Assembly (NCBI GenBank): GCA_900545345.1
Contig: UQYQ01000004.1
Coordinates: 62,001-126,000, forward strand
Origin: an uncultured Ruminococcus sp.
GTDB lineage: Bacteria; Bacillota; Clostridia; Oscillospirales; Ruminococcaceae
Length of the DNA stretch: 64,000 bases
Direction: 5' to 3'
This document shows positions 36,073 to 43,508 of this stretch, in pieces (positions within the stretch are counted from its first letter, which is position 1; every line of letters begins with the position of its first letter). The position numbers and the translations under genes were made by a program. The notes below the pieces were generated by a model. It saw only the letters and a list, made by a program, of their open reading frames with translations. It did no database searches and was not told the DNA's origin.

Positions 36073-37538
36073 CTGGCTTCTTTGATTGCATTTATTACCG
36101 CAAGTGCTTTGTTGCATGATTCTTGATATTCATTCTCAGGGATACTGTCTAAAACAACTCCTCCGCCTGCCTGAACATAGGCTTTGTTATTTTTAAACAG
36201 AACCGTTCTTATTGCGATACATGTGTCGATGCTTCCGTCGAATGCTAAGTATCCTACAGTTCCGCCGTAAAGACCACGCCTTGTAGTTTCAAGCTCGTCA
36301 ATTATCTCCATAGCTCTTACTTTCGGTGCTCCAGAAAGAGTACCCGCAGGGAGAACAGCCATAAGAGCATCAAGAGGTTTTTTGTTATCATCAAGTTCTC
36401 CTTCAACATTTGATACAAGATGCATAACCTTTGAATATCTTTCAACAATCATATAATCTGTTACATTTACGCTTCCGAACTTTGAAACCTTTCCGATATC
36501 ATTTCTTCCTAAATCGACAAGCATGGTATGTTCTGCACATTCCTTTGGGTCATTTAAAAGCCGAACTTCATTTTTATAATCCTCTTCGTCTGTCAAACCG
36601 CGTTTAATCGTTCCGGCGATTGGTTTAGTTATAACTGTTTTTCCGCTGACTGACACCAGCTTTTCAGGAGAAGCACCTGCAAACGCATAGTCTTTATGCT
36701 TAAAGTAATAAAGATACGGAGAAGGGTTTGTTGAGCGAAGCATTCTGTATACATCGAAGCTGTCAGGAGGATTATCTATTTCAAAACGCTGTGAAGGAAC
36801 GATTTGAAAAATATCACCGTTTCTTATGTATTTTTTTGCTTTCTCAACATTATCTAAATATTTTTCTTTTGTTATGTTTGATTTGATTTCTATTTTTTTT
36901 GTGTCCGAGTTTGCTGATGTTTTTTTATTTGGATTATAGTTTCTTAAAACGCTGATGATTTCTTCGGTTCGTTTGTCACAGTTTTCATATTGTTTATCAA
37001 TATCATTATTTGAATGAATGTTGAGAATGATTACCGCTTTGTTGCTTAAATGGTCATATGCAACAATCTCATCAAATAAAAACAGGTTTGCATCCGGCAT
37101 ATTAAGATCATCTTTCGGCGGATTGCACAGAGTCTTTTCAAAATATCTTACCATATCATAAGCAAAATATCCTATAAGTCCTCCTGTCAGTTTCGGACGG
37201 TTGGGGAATCGGGGAGACTTATATTTTTCAATAATGTCTGAAAGAAAGTCAATTGGATTTGCAATCTGATGTTTTTCTTCTTTGCCGTCTTGGTTTATTA
37301 AAGCTGTGCCGTCTTTTATTGTTATTTCTGCTTTTGGATTAATTCCGACAAATGAGTAACGACCCCACTGATCCTTGTTATCAACTGATTCTAATATAAA
37401 ACAGTTGTCATAAGCTTCGTGAAGAGCATTAAACAGCTGAATAGGTGTAAAAGAATCTATCAGCAGTTCATAAAAGACAGGAACTGTTTTATAGCTTTTC
37501 AGCATTTCTTTGATTTCTTCTTTTGATGGATATAACAT
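36045..37538 (-). CDS. trpE: anthranilate synthase component I
   Basis: Makes anthranilate from chorismate with ammonia from TrpG. The 497 residues carry the chorismate-binding signatures: FQIVPSQRFE, TRP-feedback-type N-terminal LLESVDNKDQWGRYSF (written here as LESVDNKDQWGRYSF), ECAEHTMLVDLGRNDIG, GTLSGAPKVRAMEIID and the Mg-binding VQAGGGVV-type run. The first gene of the operon, about 200 bases after the T-box terminator. Its last residues SVTLDPLRL are read from a family-1 repeat, so the original C-terminus is lost or altered. Confidence 0.95.
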   Translation of the reverse strand: MLYPSKEEIKEMLKSYKTVPVFYELLIDSFTPIQLFNALHEAYDNCFILESVDNKDQWGRYSFVGINPKAEITIKDGTALINQDGKEEKHQIANPIDFLSDIIEKYKSPRFPNRPKLTGGLIGYFAYDMVRYFEKTLCNPPKDDLNMPDANLFLFDEIVAYDHLSNKAVIILNIHSNNDIDKQYENCDKRTEEIISVLRNYNPNKKTSANSDTKKIEIKSNITKEKYLDNVEKAKKYIRNGDIFQIVPSQRFEIDNPPDSFDVYRMLRSTNPSPYLYYFKHKDYAFAGASPEKLVSVSGKTVITKPIAGTIKRGLTDEEDYKNEVRLLNDPKECAEHTMLVDLGRNDIGKVSKFGSVNVTDYMIVERYSKVMHLVSNVEGELDDNKKPLDALMAVLPAGTLSGAPKVRAMEIIDELETTRRGLYGGTVGYLAFDGSIDTCIAIRTVLFKNNKAYVQAGGGVVLDSIPENEYQESCNKALAVINAIKEASVTLDPLRL

Positions 37539-37565
37539 AATGTTTACCTCCTCATATAATTAATA

Positions 37566-37735
37566 ATTGACAATCCAGCGTGACGCTGGACCCTGTTCGC
37601 ACAGTTAGTTTTGTAAAATGTAATAATTCAGTATCATGCGTTTATCATTTGTACAAAAGTCTGACCTGCCGTTTATCGAACAATAACATTTCACATTTTT
37701 CCCAAAGGCAGAGAGCCTCCAGCGGTTCGCTGGCA
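37566..37735 (-). repeat. repeats inside the trp leader
   Basis: Hairpin CCAGCGTGACGCTGG at 37574-37588 and a family-1 copy at 37663-37733 with its own hairpin CCAGCGGTTCGCTGG. Both lie between the T-box terminator and the trpE start, so every trpE transcript carries them. Confidence 0.75.
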
Positions 37736-37737
37736 AT

Positions 37738-38040
37738 AAAAAAAGCCTATCATTCACATCGGTAAAAACCAATGGGACGATAGACATCGTGGTGCCACCC
37801 AAATTTATAACAAGCTTGCACTTATTATCTCAGCAAAGTACGCAACTTTCTGCATAAGCAAATCGTATCAATACTCCTTTTCGTTAACGCTGAAAACCAA
37901 CGGCAGTGGATACTCAGAAAATACTTTTCACCATGCTCCTCACAAACCCATTCACTGAAATTCGTGTGTGCCTTAATTCCACCGCATAAGGCTCTCTGAA
38001 ACACCGTAAAATCAATTACTTACTTTTGCTCATAGGATTT
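37738..38040 (-). promoter_or_regulatory. T-box leader, tryptophan specific
   Basis: On the minus strand the leader has the AGAG specifier-loop motif (CAGAGAGCC), the stem GCGGTGGA/TCCACTGC, then a loop strand with TGG (complement of 37897-37899), the Trp specifier. The T-box TTTGGGTGGCACCACG is at 37788-37803, and the terminator GTCTATC...GATAGGC with TTTTTTT is at 37738-37785. Confidence 0.92.
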
Positions 38041-38060
38041 AAAAATATTAGATTACTAAT

Positions 38061-38089
38061 ATTATATTACAAAAATCTGCATTTGTCAA
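38061..38089 (-). promoter_or_regulatory. trp operon promoter
   Basis: On the minus strand TTGACA (38084-38089) and TATAAT (38061-38066), 17-base spacer: full consensus. Confidence 0.9.
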
Positions 38090-38123
38090 CAGTTTTTTGT
38101 AAAAAGCATGAATTTATAATTTG

Positions 38124-38315
38124 TTAATCAGATTGCTCTTCCTCATTCAGCTCAATAGGTCCATGCACTCTTTCAAACTCGTGTACATAAAGATTCATGG
38201 TTGATGCAAGCTGTATACTCATAGGATGCTCATAATATTCACATATGTATTTATACTTATAGTATAATTCAGAATCAATTTCCAAACTAATTTTTTTGAA
38301 CTTCAGTTCTTTCAT
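38124..38315 (-). CDS. small ribbon-helix-helix-like protein, function unknown
   Basis: A 63-residue protein starting at ATG 38315 behind AGGGGGA. LKFKKISLEID looks like a short beta strand, followed by ELYYKYKYICEYY and SIQLASTMNLYVHEFERVH as two helices, the layout of an RHH domain with an acidic tail (NEEEQSD). It is not clearly related to the RHH proteins of the five modules. An imperfect palindrome (38369-38386) just upstream of its minus-10 box could be its own operator. Identity as a DNA-binding protein is inference. Confidence 0.55.
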   Translation of the reverse strand: MKELKFKKISLEIDSELYYKYKYICEYYEHPMSIQLASTMNLYVHEFERVHGPIELNEEEQSD

Positions 38316-38368
38316 TTTAAATCCCCCTGTTTCAAGTTTTGTTACGCTAATATTATACAATTTAATAT

Positions 38369-38386
38369 ATGTGCATGTGTGTACAT
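38369..38386. promoter_or_regulatory. imperfect palindrome in the promoter of the RHH-like gene
   Basis: ATGT-GCATGTGTGT-ACAT on the plus strand, next to a minus-strand TATAAT at 38353-38358. It is a candidate autoregulatory site. Confidence 0.4.
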
Positions 38387-38446
38387 TTTTTGAATTTTAT
38401 GGAAAAATAAAATTTCCAAAAAATTTCAGATTTTTTAAAAAAGTAA

Positions 38447-38478
38447 AAAATCACCGCTGTTTTTATTCAGCGGTGATT
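38447..38478 (-). terminator. terminator of the PASTA lipoprotein gene
   Basis: On the minus strand AATCACCGCTG pairs with CAGCGGTGATT and TTTTTA follows. It is 5 bases after the stop. Confidence 0.85.
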
Positions 38479-38482
38479 AATA

Positions 38483-39028
38483 TCATTTATCAGTGCTTTT
38501 AGGATTAACAGCGTCAACTGTCATTTTTATTGTTGAGCCTTTTTCAATCTTTTTTCCTTGCGATGGGCTTAAATCAAGTATATCACCGGTTTCGGTGCCC
38601 CATTTATGCTCATATTTTATTTTGACCTTAAAGCCTAAAGACTCAAGAACCGTTTTTGCAGCGAGATAATCCATATCCAAAACTTTAGGAATCTCAATCA
38701 TCTGTACACCTCTGCTGATAACTATATCTACGGGTGTTCCGATTGAAATTTCTTCGCCTGCTTTTATGCTTTGCCATGAGATTTTATTTTTCTTAACCTT
38801 ATCATTATATTGCTTTGTAACTATAAGAGGAATATTTTTGGTTTTTTCAACAGCCTGTTTGTAGGTAAGCCCGCTTAAATCAGGCATTGTGACTTTGGTT
38901 TGTATCTCTTCTGCCTGAACTTCTTCAACAGACGGCGTTTTATAAAACAGGTCAGGGAAGCTGCAACCGCATACTGATATCATTATGCATAAGGTCATTA
39001 AAAAACATAAAAATTTTTTTGTGTTCAT
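38483..39028 (-). CDS. PASTA-domain lipoprotein
   Basis: A 181-residue surface protein. The signal peptide is KKFLCFLMTLCIMISVCGC, with the lipobox Cys at about residue 22. Two PASTA repeats follow: PDLSGLTYKQAVEKT to GTPVDIVISRG, and PKVLDMDYLAAKTVL to GSTIKMTVD. PASTA domains bind uncrosslinked peptidoglycan and usually belong to PrkC-type kinases or PBPs; here there is no kinase domain, so a free-standing muropeptide-binding lipoprotein is likely. Expressed alone, with its own terminator. Confidence 0.85.
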   Translation of the reverse strand: MNTKKFLCFLMTLCIMISVCGCSFPDLFYKTPSVEEVQAEEIQTKVTMPDLSGLTYKQAVEKTKNIPLIVTKQYNDKVKKNKISWQSIKAGEEISIGTPVDIVISRGVQMIEIPKVLDMDYLAAKTVLESLGFKVKIKYEHKWGTETGDILDLSPSQGKKIEKGSTIKMTVDAVNPKSTDK

Positions 39029-39040
39029 TTTTATCTCCTT

Positions 39041-40078
39041 TTAATTAATTTCAAGGATTGAATCAATCAATTTTTCTGTCTGTTCATCTGTGGTTGCCCA
39101 GCTTGTACATATTCTGACTGCAGTATGGTTTTCGTCTGTTTTGCCTTGTAATTCAAAGAAAAACTCTTTCGACAGCTTTTCCAGAATGCTGTCGGGAAAA
39201 ACAGGGAACAGCTGGTTTGTCGGTGATTCGGACATGAAAGAATATCCTTTTTCTATAAGGGCTTTTTTTATTTTCGCTGCCTGAATATTTGCATTCTCTG
39301 CAATATTAAAATAAAGATTGTCTGTAAACAGTTCTTTGAACTGAATTCCTAGAAGACGGCCTTTGGCAAGCATGCCTCCGCCTCTTTTTATCATATATCT
39401 GAAATCGCTTTTCAGATTGTCATTTGTGATGACAACTGCCTCGCCGAATAATGCTCCTACCTTGGTTCCGCCTATATAAAATACATCGCACAGCTTTGCT
39501 ATGGTTTGCAAATCCAAGTCGTTTTCTTTGCAGGTCAGGGCATAGCCGAGTCTGGCACCGTCTAAAAATAAATACAATCCGTATTTTCCGCATACCTCGG
39601 AAAGCTCAGTCAGCTCTGATTTTGTATATATTGTTCCTAATTCGGTTGAGTTTGATATGTATACCATTTTCGGCTGTACTTCATGCTCGGCCGAATCGGA
39701 ATTACAGTGCTTTAAAAAACATTCTTCAACCTGCTGTGCCGTTATTTTTCCGTCATCTGACGGCAGGGGAATAACCTTGTGCCCCGTAGCTTCTACAGCT
39801 CCTGTTTCGTGAACATTAATATGTCCGCTTACAGCTGATATAACTCCCTGATAAGGCTTTAATGCAGAAGCTATCACCGTAAAGTTCGTCTGAGTTCCGC
39901 CGACAAGAAAGTGAATATCGGCATTCGGTGAAGAACATGCTTCTTTTATAAGGCTTTTTGCCTCTTCGCAGTATTCATCTGTTCCGTATCCGTCTGTCTG
40001 AACATAGTTTGTCTGATTCAGGGCTTTTAATATGTTTTCATGACAGCCCTCTGAATAATCTTTTGAAAATAAAATCAT
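39041..40078 (-). CDS. low-specificity threonine aldolase family, PLP enzyme
   Basis: About 345 residues of the beta-eliminating lyase/threonine aldolase family (glycine from threonine or allo-threonine). It has NYVQTDGYGTDEYCEEA, HINVHETGAVEATGHK, STELGTIYT, FLDGARLGYAL with the cofactor Asp, and the PLP Lys in YIGGTKVGALFGE. The site AGGAGA favours ATG 40078 (6-base spacing) or the adjacent ATG at 40081; the longer frame to 40135 is rejected. Single gene; convergent with none, followed by the PASTA gene after 12 bases. Confidence 0.9.
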   Translation of the reverse strand: MILFSKDYSEGCHENILKALNQTNYVQTDGYGTDEYCEEAKSLIKEACSSPNADIHFLVGGTQTNFTVIASALKPYQGVISAVSGHINVHETGAVEATGHKVIPLPSDDGKITAQQVEECFLKHCNSDSAEHEVQPKMVYISNSTELGTIYTKSELTELSEVCGKYGLYLFLDGARLGYALTCKENDLDLQTIAKLCDVFYIGGTKVGALFGEAVVITNDNLKSDFRYMIKRGGGMLAKGRLLGIQFKELFTDNLYFNIAENANIQAAKIKKALIEKGYSFMSESPTNQLFPVFPDSILEKLSKEFFFELQGKTDENHTAVRICTSWATTDEQTEKLIDSILEIN

Positions 40079-40191
40079 CATTTTCTCCTGTAATTTATAT
40101 TTAAAGTGACTGAATTTACAATGGAAATCTGACAACGGATATATACATACCCATTGTCAATCAACTCTCCATTGCTGTTTATCCAAAATCT

Positions 40192-40386
40192 TCAGTCACT
40201 GTCGCAATCCCGTTTTATTGTTTCTTTAACCGCACGGTTAAGAAACTTGTTTAATGACCCGTCATGCTCTTTTGCATGAGCCATTATTTTTTCCTTTTCG
40301 CCCTTATGCACTTGCATTTCAAGTCTGTCATAAGCTTTTTTGTTATATTTAGCATTCGCTTTTTGCTTTGCTTTACTAACTGGCAT
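40192..40386 (-). CDS. module 1 RHH-like DNA-binding protein
   Basis: A 64-residue basic protein beginning MPVSKAKQKANAKYNKKAYD. The strand RLEMQVHKG is followed by two helices (EKEKIMAHAKEH, DGSLNKFLNRAVKETIKR), the Arc/MetJ-type ribbon-helix-helix layout. The outward strand residues, which contact DNA in Arc, would be Glu, Gln and His. The site GAGAGGA precedes ATG. It is divergent from partner 1 with two specific palindromes between them. It is closest to the module 5 protein. The RHH fold is inferred from pattern, not from a search. Confidence 0.7.
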   Translation of the reverse strand: MPVSKAKQKANAKYNKKAYDRLEMQVHKGEKEKIMAHAKEHDGSLNKFLNRAVKETIKRDCDSD

Positions 40387-40421
40387 GTTTTTTGTCCTCT
40401 CAATTTAACAATTCTTTATTT

Positions 40422-40530
40422 ATTATATCAAATTAACATTATTTCGTCAAAGTAAACTATTAAACGCACTATCGAAAGTGTATATTTGTTTATTTGTGCC
40501 ATTGACTTAGCACTATCGTAAGTGTATAAT
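40422..40530. promoter_or_regulatory. module 1 divergent promoters and operators
   Basis: Partner promoter (plus): TTGACT 40502-40507, TATAAT 40525-40530, 17-base spacer that holds CACTATCGTAAGTG. RHH promoter (minus): TTGACG 40445-40450, TATAAT 40422-40427, 17-base spacer. A second palindrome CACTATCGAAAGTG starts at 40467, 44 bases from the first. Both palindromes are near-perfect. Confidence 0.75.
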
Positions 40531-40566
40531 TCTATATATATTAATAATGAAAGGGGATATAAATTA

Positions 40567-40788
40567 ATGGAAAACCAAAAACTTAAAATCAAACCTATAG
40601 ATATAGAAGATATAACACTTCAGGCCAAGCAACTGGCAGGACTTGCACAGGTCTTTGAAATATCTATTGCATGTGAAGATGAAGGTTTATTGCCTAATGC
40701 TTTTCAATGCCTGACAGATTTGGCATTTGAGCATCAAGACGCTTGCATCAACCTATTAAATCAGTTTTATAAATCTGACAAAGATTAA
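40567..40788 (+). CDS. module 1 partner, small helical protein
   Basis: A 73-residue acidic protein starting at ATG 40567 behind AAAGGGGA. It is predicted mostly helical, with the family core IAGLAQVF and, later, FQCLTDLAFEHQDACINLL holding two Cys. It is almost identical to the module 2 partner (four differences in 73), although the RHH proteins of those modules differ strongly. I do not recognise the family. Its promoter spacer carries the module operator, so it is probably repressed by the divergent RHH protein. A toxin, antirepressor or sensor role are all possible. Confidence 0.65.
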   Translation: MENQKLKIKPIDIEDITLQAKQLAGLAQVFEISIACEDEGLLPNAFQCLTDLAFEHQDACINLLNQFYKSDKD

Positions 40789-40792
40789 TTAT

Positions 40793-40915
40793 ACATTGTC
40801 CATTATCCATTTTCAATTATCAATTCATTATAACCCGCCGTTTCTCAAACTTTCATTTACAACAAAATTCTCAAAGGCGGAAGAGCCAGCGACGGTTCGC
40901 ATAATACATTTTCTA
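40793..40915 (+). repeat. family-3 then family-1 repeat after partner 1
   Basis: AT-rich CATTATCCATTTTCAATTATCAATT (40803-40827, given here as parts CATTATCCATT and TCAATTATCAATT) and then family 1 at 40833-40915: CCGCCGTTTCTCAAAC, CTCAAAGGCGGA, and CCAGCGACGGTTCGC. Confidence 0.7.
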
Positions 40916-40954
40916 AAAAGCAGTATTTTGTATCTTGCGTTTATTGTTTGATTG

Positions 40955-41070
40955 AGGTGAAAGCCAAACATTTTACGCGGTAAAGCACTCCGTTACTGAA
41001 AGTATCACATTAGTTAAAACTTTTCAAAGGAGGCAAAGCCCGAGGCGGCTCGCCGCTACCCCTGCATTAT
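40955..41070 (-). repeat. family-1 variant on the rnj stop codon
   Basis: Read on the minus strand from the rnj end: GCAGGGGTAG with the stop, GCGGCGAGCCGC, TGCCTCCTTTGAAAAG, then TTTTAACTAATGTGATACTT and TAACGGAGTGC. The segment after the hairpin matches the repeat behind nadC (51700-51750). Confidence 0.7.
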
Positions 41071-43122
41071 GATTGGAAGAATCATAGGCGAGCGTTTTGT
41101 CTTTTGATATATAAAGTTAGATAAAGTATCTTTAAGTCTTATTTTAATGGTATTCCATTCGGTGACTTCTTCATCAAGGCATTTTTGAAGGGTAGTGTAA
41201 AGAAGTTTTTTTGCGTCATCAATGAGTTCTTCACTTTCACGGACATATACAAAACCTCTTGAAACGACATCGGGACCTGAAATAATCTGTTTGTTTGAAA
41301 AATCGATTGCAGCAACGGCTATAATCAGACCGTCCTGTGCAAGATGCTTTCTGTCTCTTAAAACAATAGCACCGACATCACCGACGCCGAGTCCGTCAAC
41401 CAGTACCTTTCCAGCCTGAACAACGCCTGTGATTTTCATATCAACGCCGTCGGTTTCGATGACATCACCGATATTGGCAATTATTATATTGTTTTCTGGA
41501 ATGCCCATTTTTTCGGCAGTTAAAGCATGCTTAGCCAAATGCTTATACTCACCGTGAACGGGAATAAAAAATTTAGGCTTTGTAAGAGAAAGAATAAGTT
41601 TCTGTTCTTCCTGACAGGCGTGACCCGAAACATGGACATCATACATTTTCTCATATACAACGGTAGCACCCGACTTCATAAGCTCGTTTACAACATTTGT
41701 GACAAGCTTTTCGTTGCCCGGTATAGGTGTAGCGGAAATAATGATAAAGTCGTTAGGCGTAATGTTGACCTGTTTATGTTCGTTTCTTGACATTCTGGTC
41801 AGAGCAGACATAGGCTCGCCCTGACTGCCTGTAGTTATGATAACAAGCTCTTCGGGATTAAAGTTCTTTATCTCATCAATATCAATGAGTATTCCTTTAG
41901 GGCATTTTAAGTAACCCAGCTCAACGCTTTTGCCGATAACATTAACCATGCTTCTTCCCGAAATGGCAACCTTTCGGTTTTGATGCTCGGCAATATTAAT
42001 AATCTGCTGAACTCTGTGAATGTTGGAAGCAAAGGTAGCAATTATAATTCTTCTGCCGTCAGCCTTGGCAAAAAGCTTTTCAAAGCTTTCTCCGACAAGC
42101 TTTTCACTCATTGTATAGCCCGGTCGTTCGGAGTTTGTGGAATCGGCCATCAATGCGAGAACGCCCTTGTTTCCGAGCTCTGCAAAGCGTGCTAAATCAA
42201 TAACGCCGCCCTCAATAGGAGTGAAATCAACCTTGAAGTCGCCTGTGTGGCATATAATTCCCGCAGGGGTATGAAAAGCCATTCCCACAGCGTCGGGAAT
42301 AGAGTGATTTACTCTGATAAATTCAACAGCCATACAGCCGAGCTTAACTGTCTGTCCCGGGGCTACGGTTACAAGCTTTGCACTGCCTAAAAGACCGTGT
42401 TCTTTCAGCTTGCCCTCAATAAGTCCTATGGTCAGCCTCGTGGCATAAACAGGGGCTTTTATTTTTTTCAGTAAATAAGGAAGTCCGCCGATATGGTCCT
42501 CATGACCGTGAGTTATAACGATACCTCTTATTTTTTCCGAATTCTTTTCTAAATAGTTGTAATCGGGTATTACAAGGTCGATTCCCGGCATTTCACTGTC
42601 AGGAAAAGCGATTCCCGAATCGAGAATAATAATATCGTTGGCACATTCGATTACAGTAAGGTTTTTTCCTATTTCGTTCAGACCTCCGAGAGGGATAATC
42701 TTAACAGGAGTTTTTCTGACAGCTTCACGGGTTTTGGAAGAAGTCCTTTGATTTCTGGGTTTCGGCACATAGCTTCTCGATGATTTTTTTGCAGGGGAAG
42801 TCTGCCGTTCCGAATTGGTTTTGCCTGTTTTTTGCTGAGTATCCTTAACCTGATTTGTGTTTTTATTTTTAAGGCTTCTGACAGTTTTTTTAGAGTGAGA
42901 AGCTTGAGCACTTCTGTCGGTATTAGTGCTGAAGCTTGGCTTTCTTGATTCTTTTATCGGTGCAAGATTAATTTTAGGCACATCAATAGTGAGAAGATTT
43001 GTTAAACCATCTCCTGTATTTCCGTTCACCGAAGATGTTTTTCTTCTCTGCTGTGATGAATTCCTGCGGGTTTTGTTTCTGTAAGAATTCTCAGGTCTGT
43101 TATTTAGTTTTTTAGTTTCCAT
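41056..43122 (-). CDS. rnj: ribonuclease J
   Basis: 5'-3' exo/endoribonuclease of the beta-CASP family, a central RNA-decay enzyme. Residues about 138-688 are the canonical enzyme: VKIIPLGGLNEIGKNL, the metal site THGHEDHIGG, HTGDFKVDFTPI, TNSERPGYT, beta-CASP block GSQGEPMSALTRM, and VHVSGHACQEEQ. The first 137 residues are a basic, Ser/Thr/Lys-rich, disordered extension (many RK, SS and NN pairs), longer than in B. subtilis. The end MQG and stop lie in a family-1 repeat. A long leader holds a structured RNA. Confidence 0.93.
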   Translation of the reverse strand: METKKLNNRPENSYRNKTRRNSSQQRRKTSSVNGNTGDGLTNLLTIDVPKINLAPIKESRKPSFSTNTDRSAQASHSKKTVRSLKNKNTNQVKDTQQKTGKTNSERQTSPAKKSSRSYVPKPRNQRTSSKTREAVRKTPVKIIPLGGLNEIGKNLTVIECANDIIILDSGIAFPDSEMPGIDLVIPDYNYLEKNSEKIRGIVITHGHEDHIGGLPYLLKKIKAPVYATRLTIGLIEGKLKEHGLLGSAKLVTVAPGQTVKLGCMAVEFIRVNHSIPDAVGMAFHTPAGIICHTGDFKVDFTPIEGGVIDLARFAELGNKGVLALMADSTNSERPGYTMSEKLVGESFEKLFAKADGRRIIIATFASNIHRVQQIINIAEHQNRKVAISGRSMVNVIGKSVELGYLKCPKGILIDIDEIKNFNPEELVIITTGSQGEPMSALTRMSRNEHKQVNITPNDFIIISATPIPGNEKLVTNVVNELMKSGATVVYEKMYDVHVSGHACQEEQKLILSLTKPKFFIPVHGEYKHLAKHALTAEKMGIPENNIIIANIGDVIETDGVDMKITGVVQAGKVLVDGLGVGDVGAIVLRDRKHLAQDGLIIAVAAIDFSNKQIISGPDVVSRGFVYVRESEELIDDAKKLLYTTLQKCLDEEVTEWNTIKIRLKDTLSNFIYQKTKRSPMILPIIMQG

Positions 43123-43284
43123 AATTAATGACTATACTCCCTTAAAGGAGCGTACCTCCATTCTGTTGTTTTAAACAGTTCTGTACAATATTTACTGAAA
43201 GTTAAATTTTTAAGCAAATTCTGAAAGTGCAAAATATCACTACAAAAATTTGGACCTAAACTGTTTTTTCTATAAATTTTCGAA
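43123..43284 (-). other. second half of the rnj leader
   Basis: About 160 bases between the leader hairpin and the rnj ATG. The purine site GGGAG is 15 bases from the ATG, an unusually long distance. I see no gene here; a minus-strand ORF across 43125-43361 runs through the structured RNA and has no site. Confidence 0.4.
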
Positions 43285-43418
43285 ATAATAAAACAATCTA
43301 AGAAATGTGATGGTATAATTTTATGTCTTCTTAGATTTAACAAGACTTTAATGCTTTGCATCCTGTTATCTTGTTATCGCCGGCAAGGCATTAGAATTAA
43401 AGTTCCGAACACAAATAT
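43285..43418 (-). ncRNA. structured leader RNA of rnj: pseudoknot and terminator (riboswitch-like candidate)
   Basis: Four segments are interleaved on the plus strand: TAACAAGA (43338-43345), TAATGCTTTGC (43349-43359), TCTTGTTA (43369-43376) and GCAAGGCATTA (43383-43393). First pairs with third (8 of 8) and second with fourth (10 of 11), which is an H-type pseudoknot. Directly next to it AATCTAAGAA (43295-43304) and TTCTTAGATT (43328-43337) pair perfectly and, on the minus strand, are followed by GTTTTATT, a terminator-like hairpin. No known riboswitch class is recognised. Confidence 0.55.
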
Positions 43419-43424
43419 ATAAAA

Positions 43425-43453
43425 ATTATACTCCTAAACACAATTATTGTCAA
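43425..43453 (-). promoter_or_regulatory. rnj promoter
   Basis: On the minus strand TTGACA (43448-43453) and TATAAT (43425-43430), 17-base spacer. It implies a leader of almost 300 bases. Confidence 0.85.
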
Positions 43454-43508
43454 GCGGCAGACTGCTTTATGCTTTTCAAAGAAAAGTGGTATACAGCTAA
43501 GACAATTG

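Noticed and set aside
37605..37802. 65-residue minus-strand ORF in the trp leader
   Set aside because: It lies over the T-box terminator and a repeat copy; no ribosome site.
43125..43361. 78-residue minus-strand ORF upstream of rnj
   Set aside because: It runs through the pseudoknot and terminator hairpin, has no ribosome site and no recognisable protein features.
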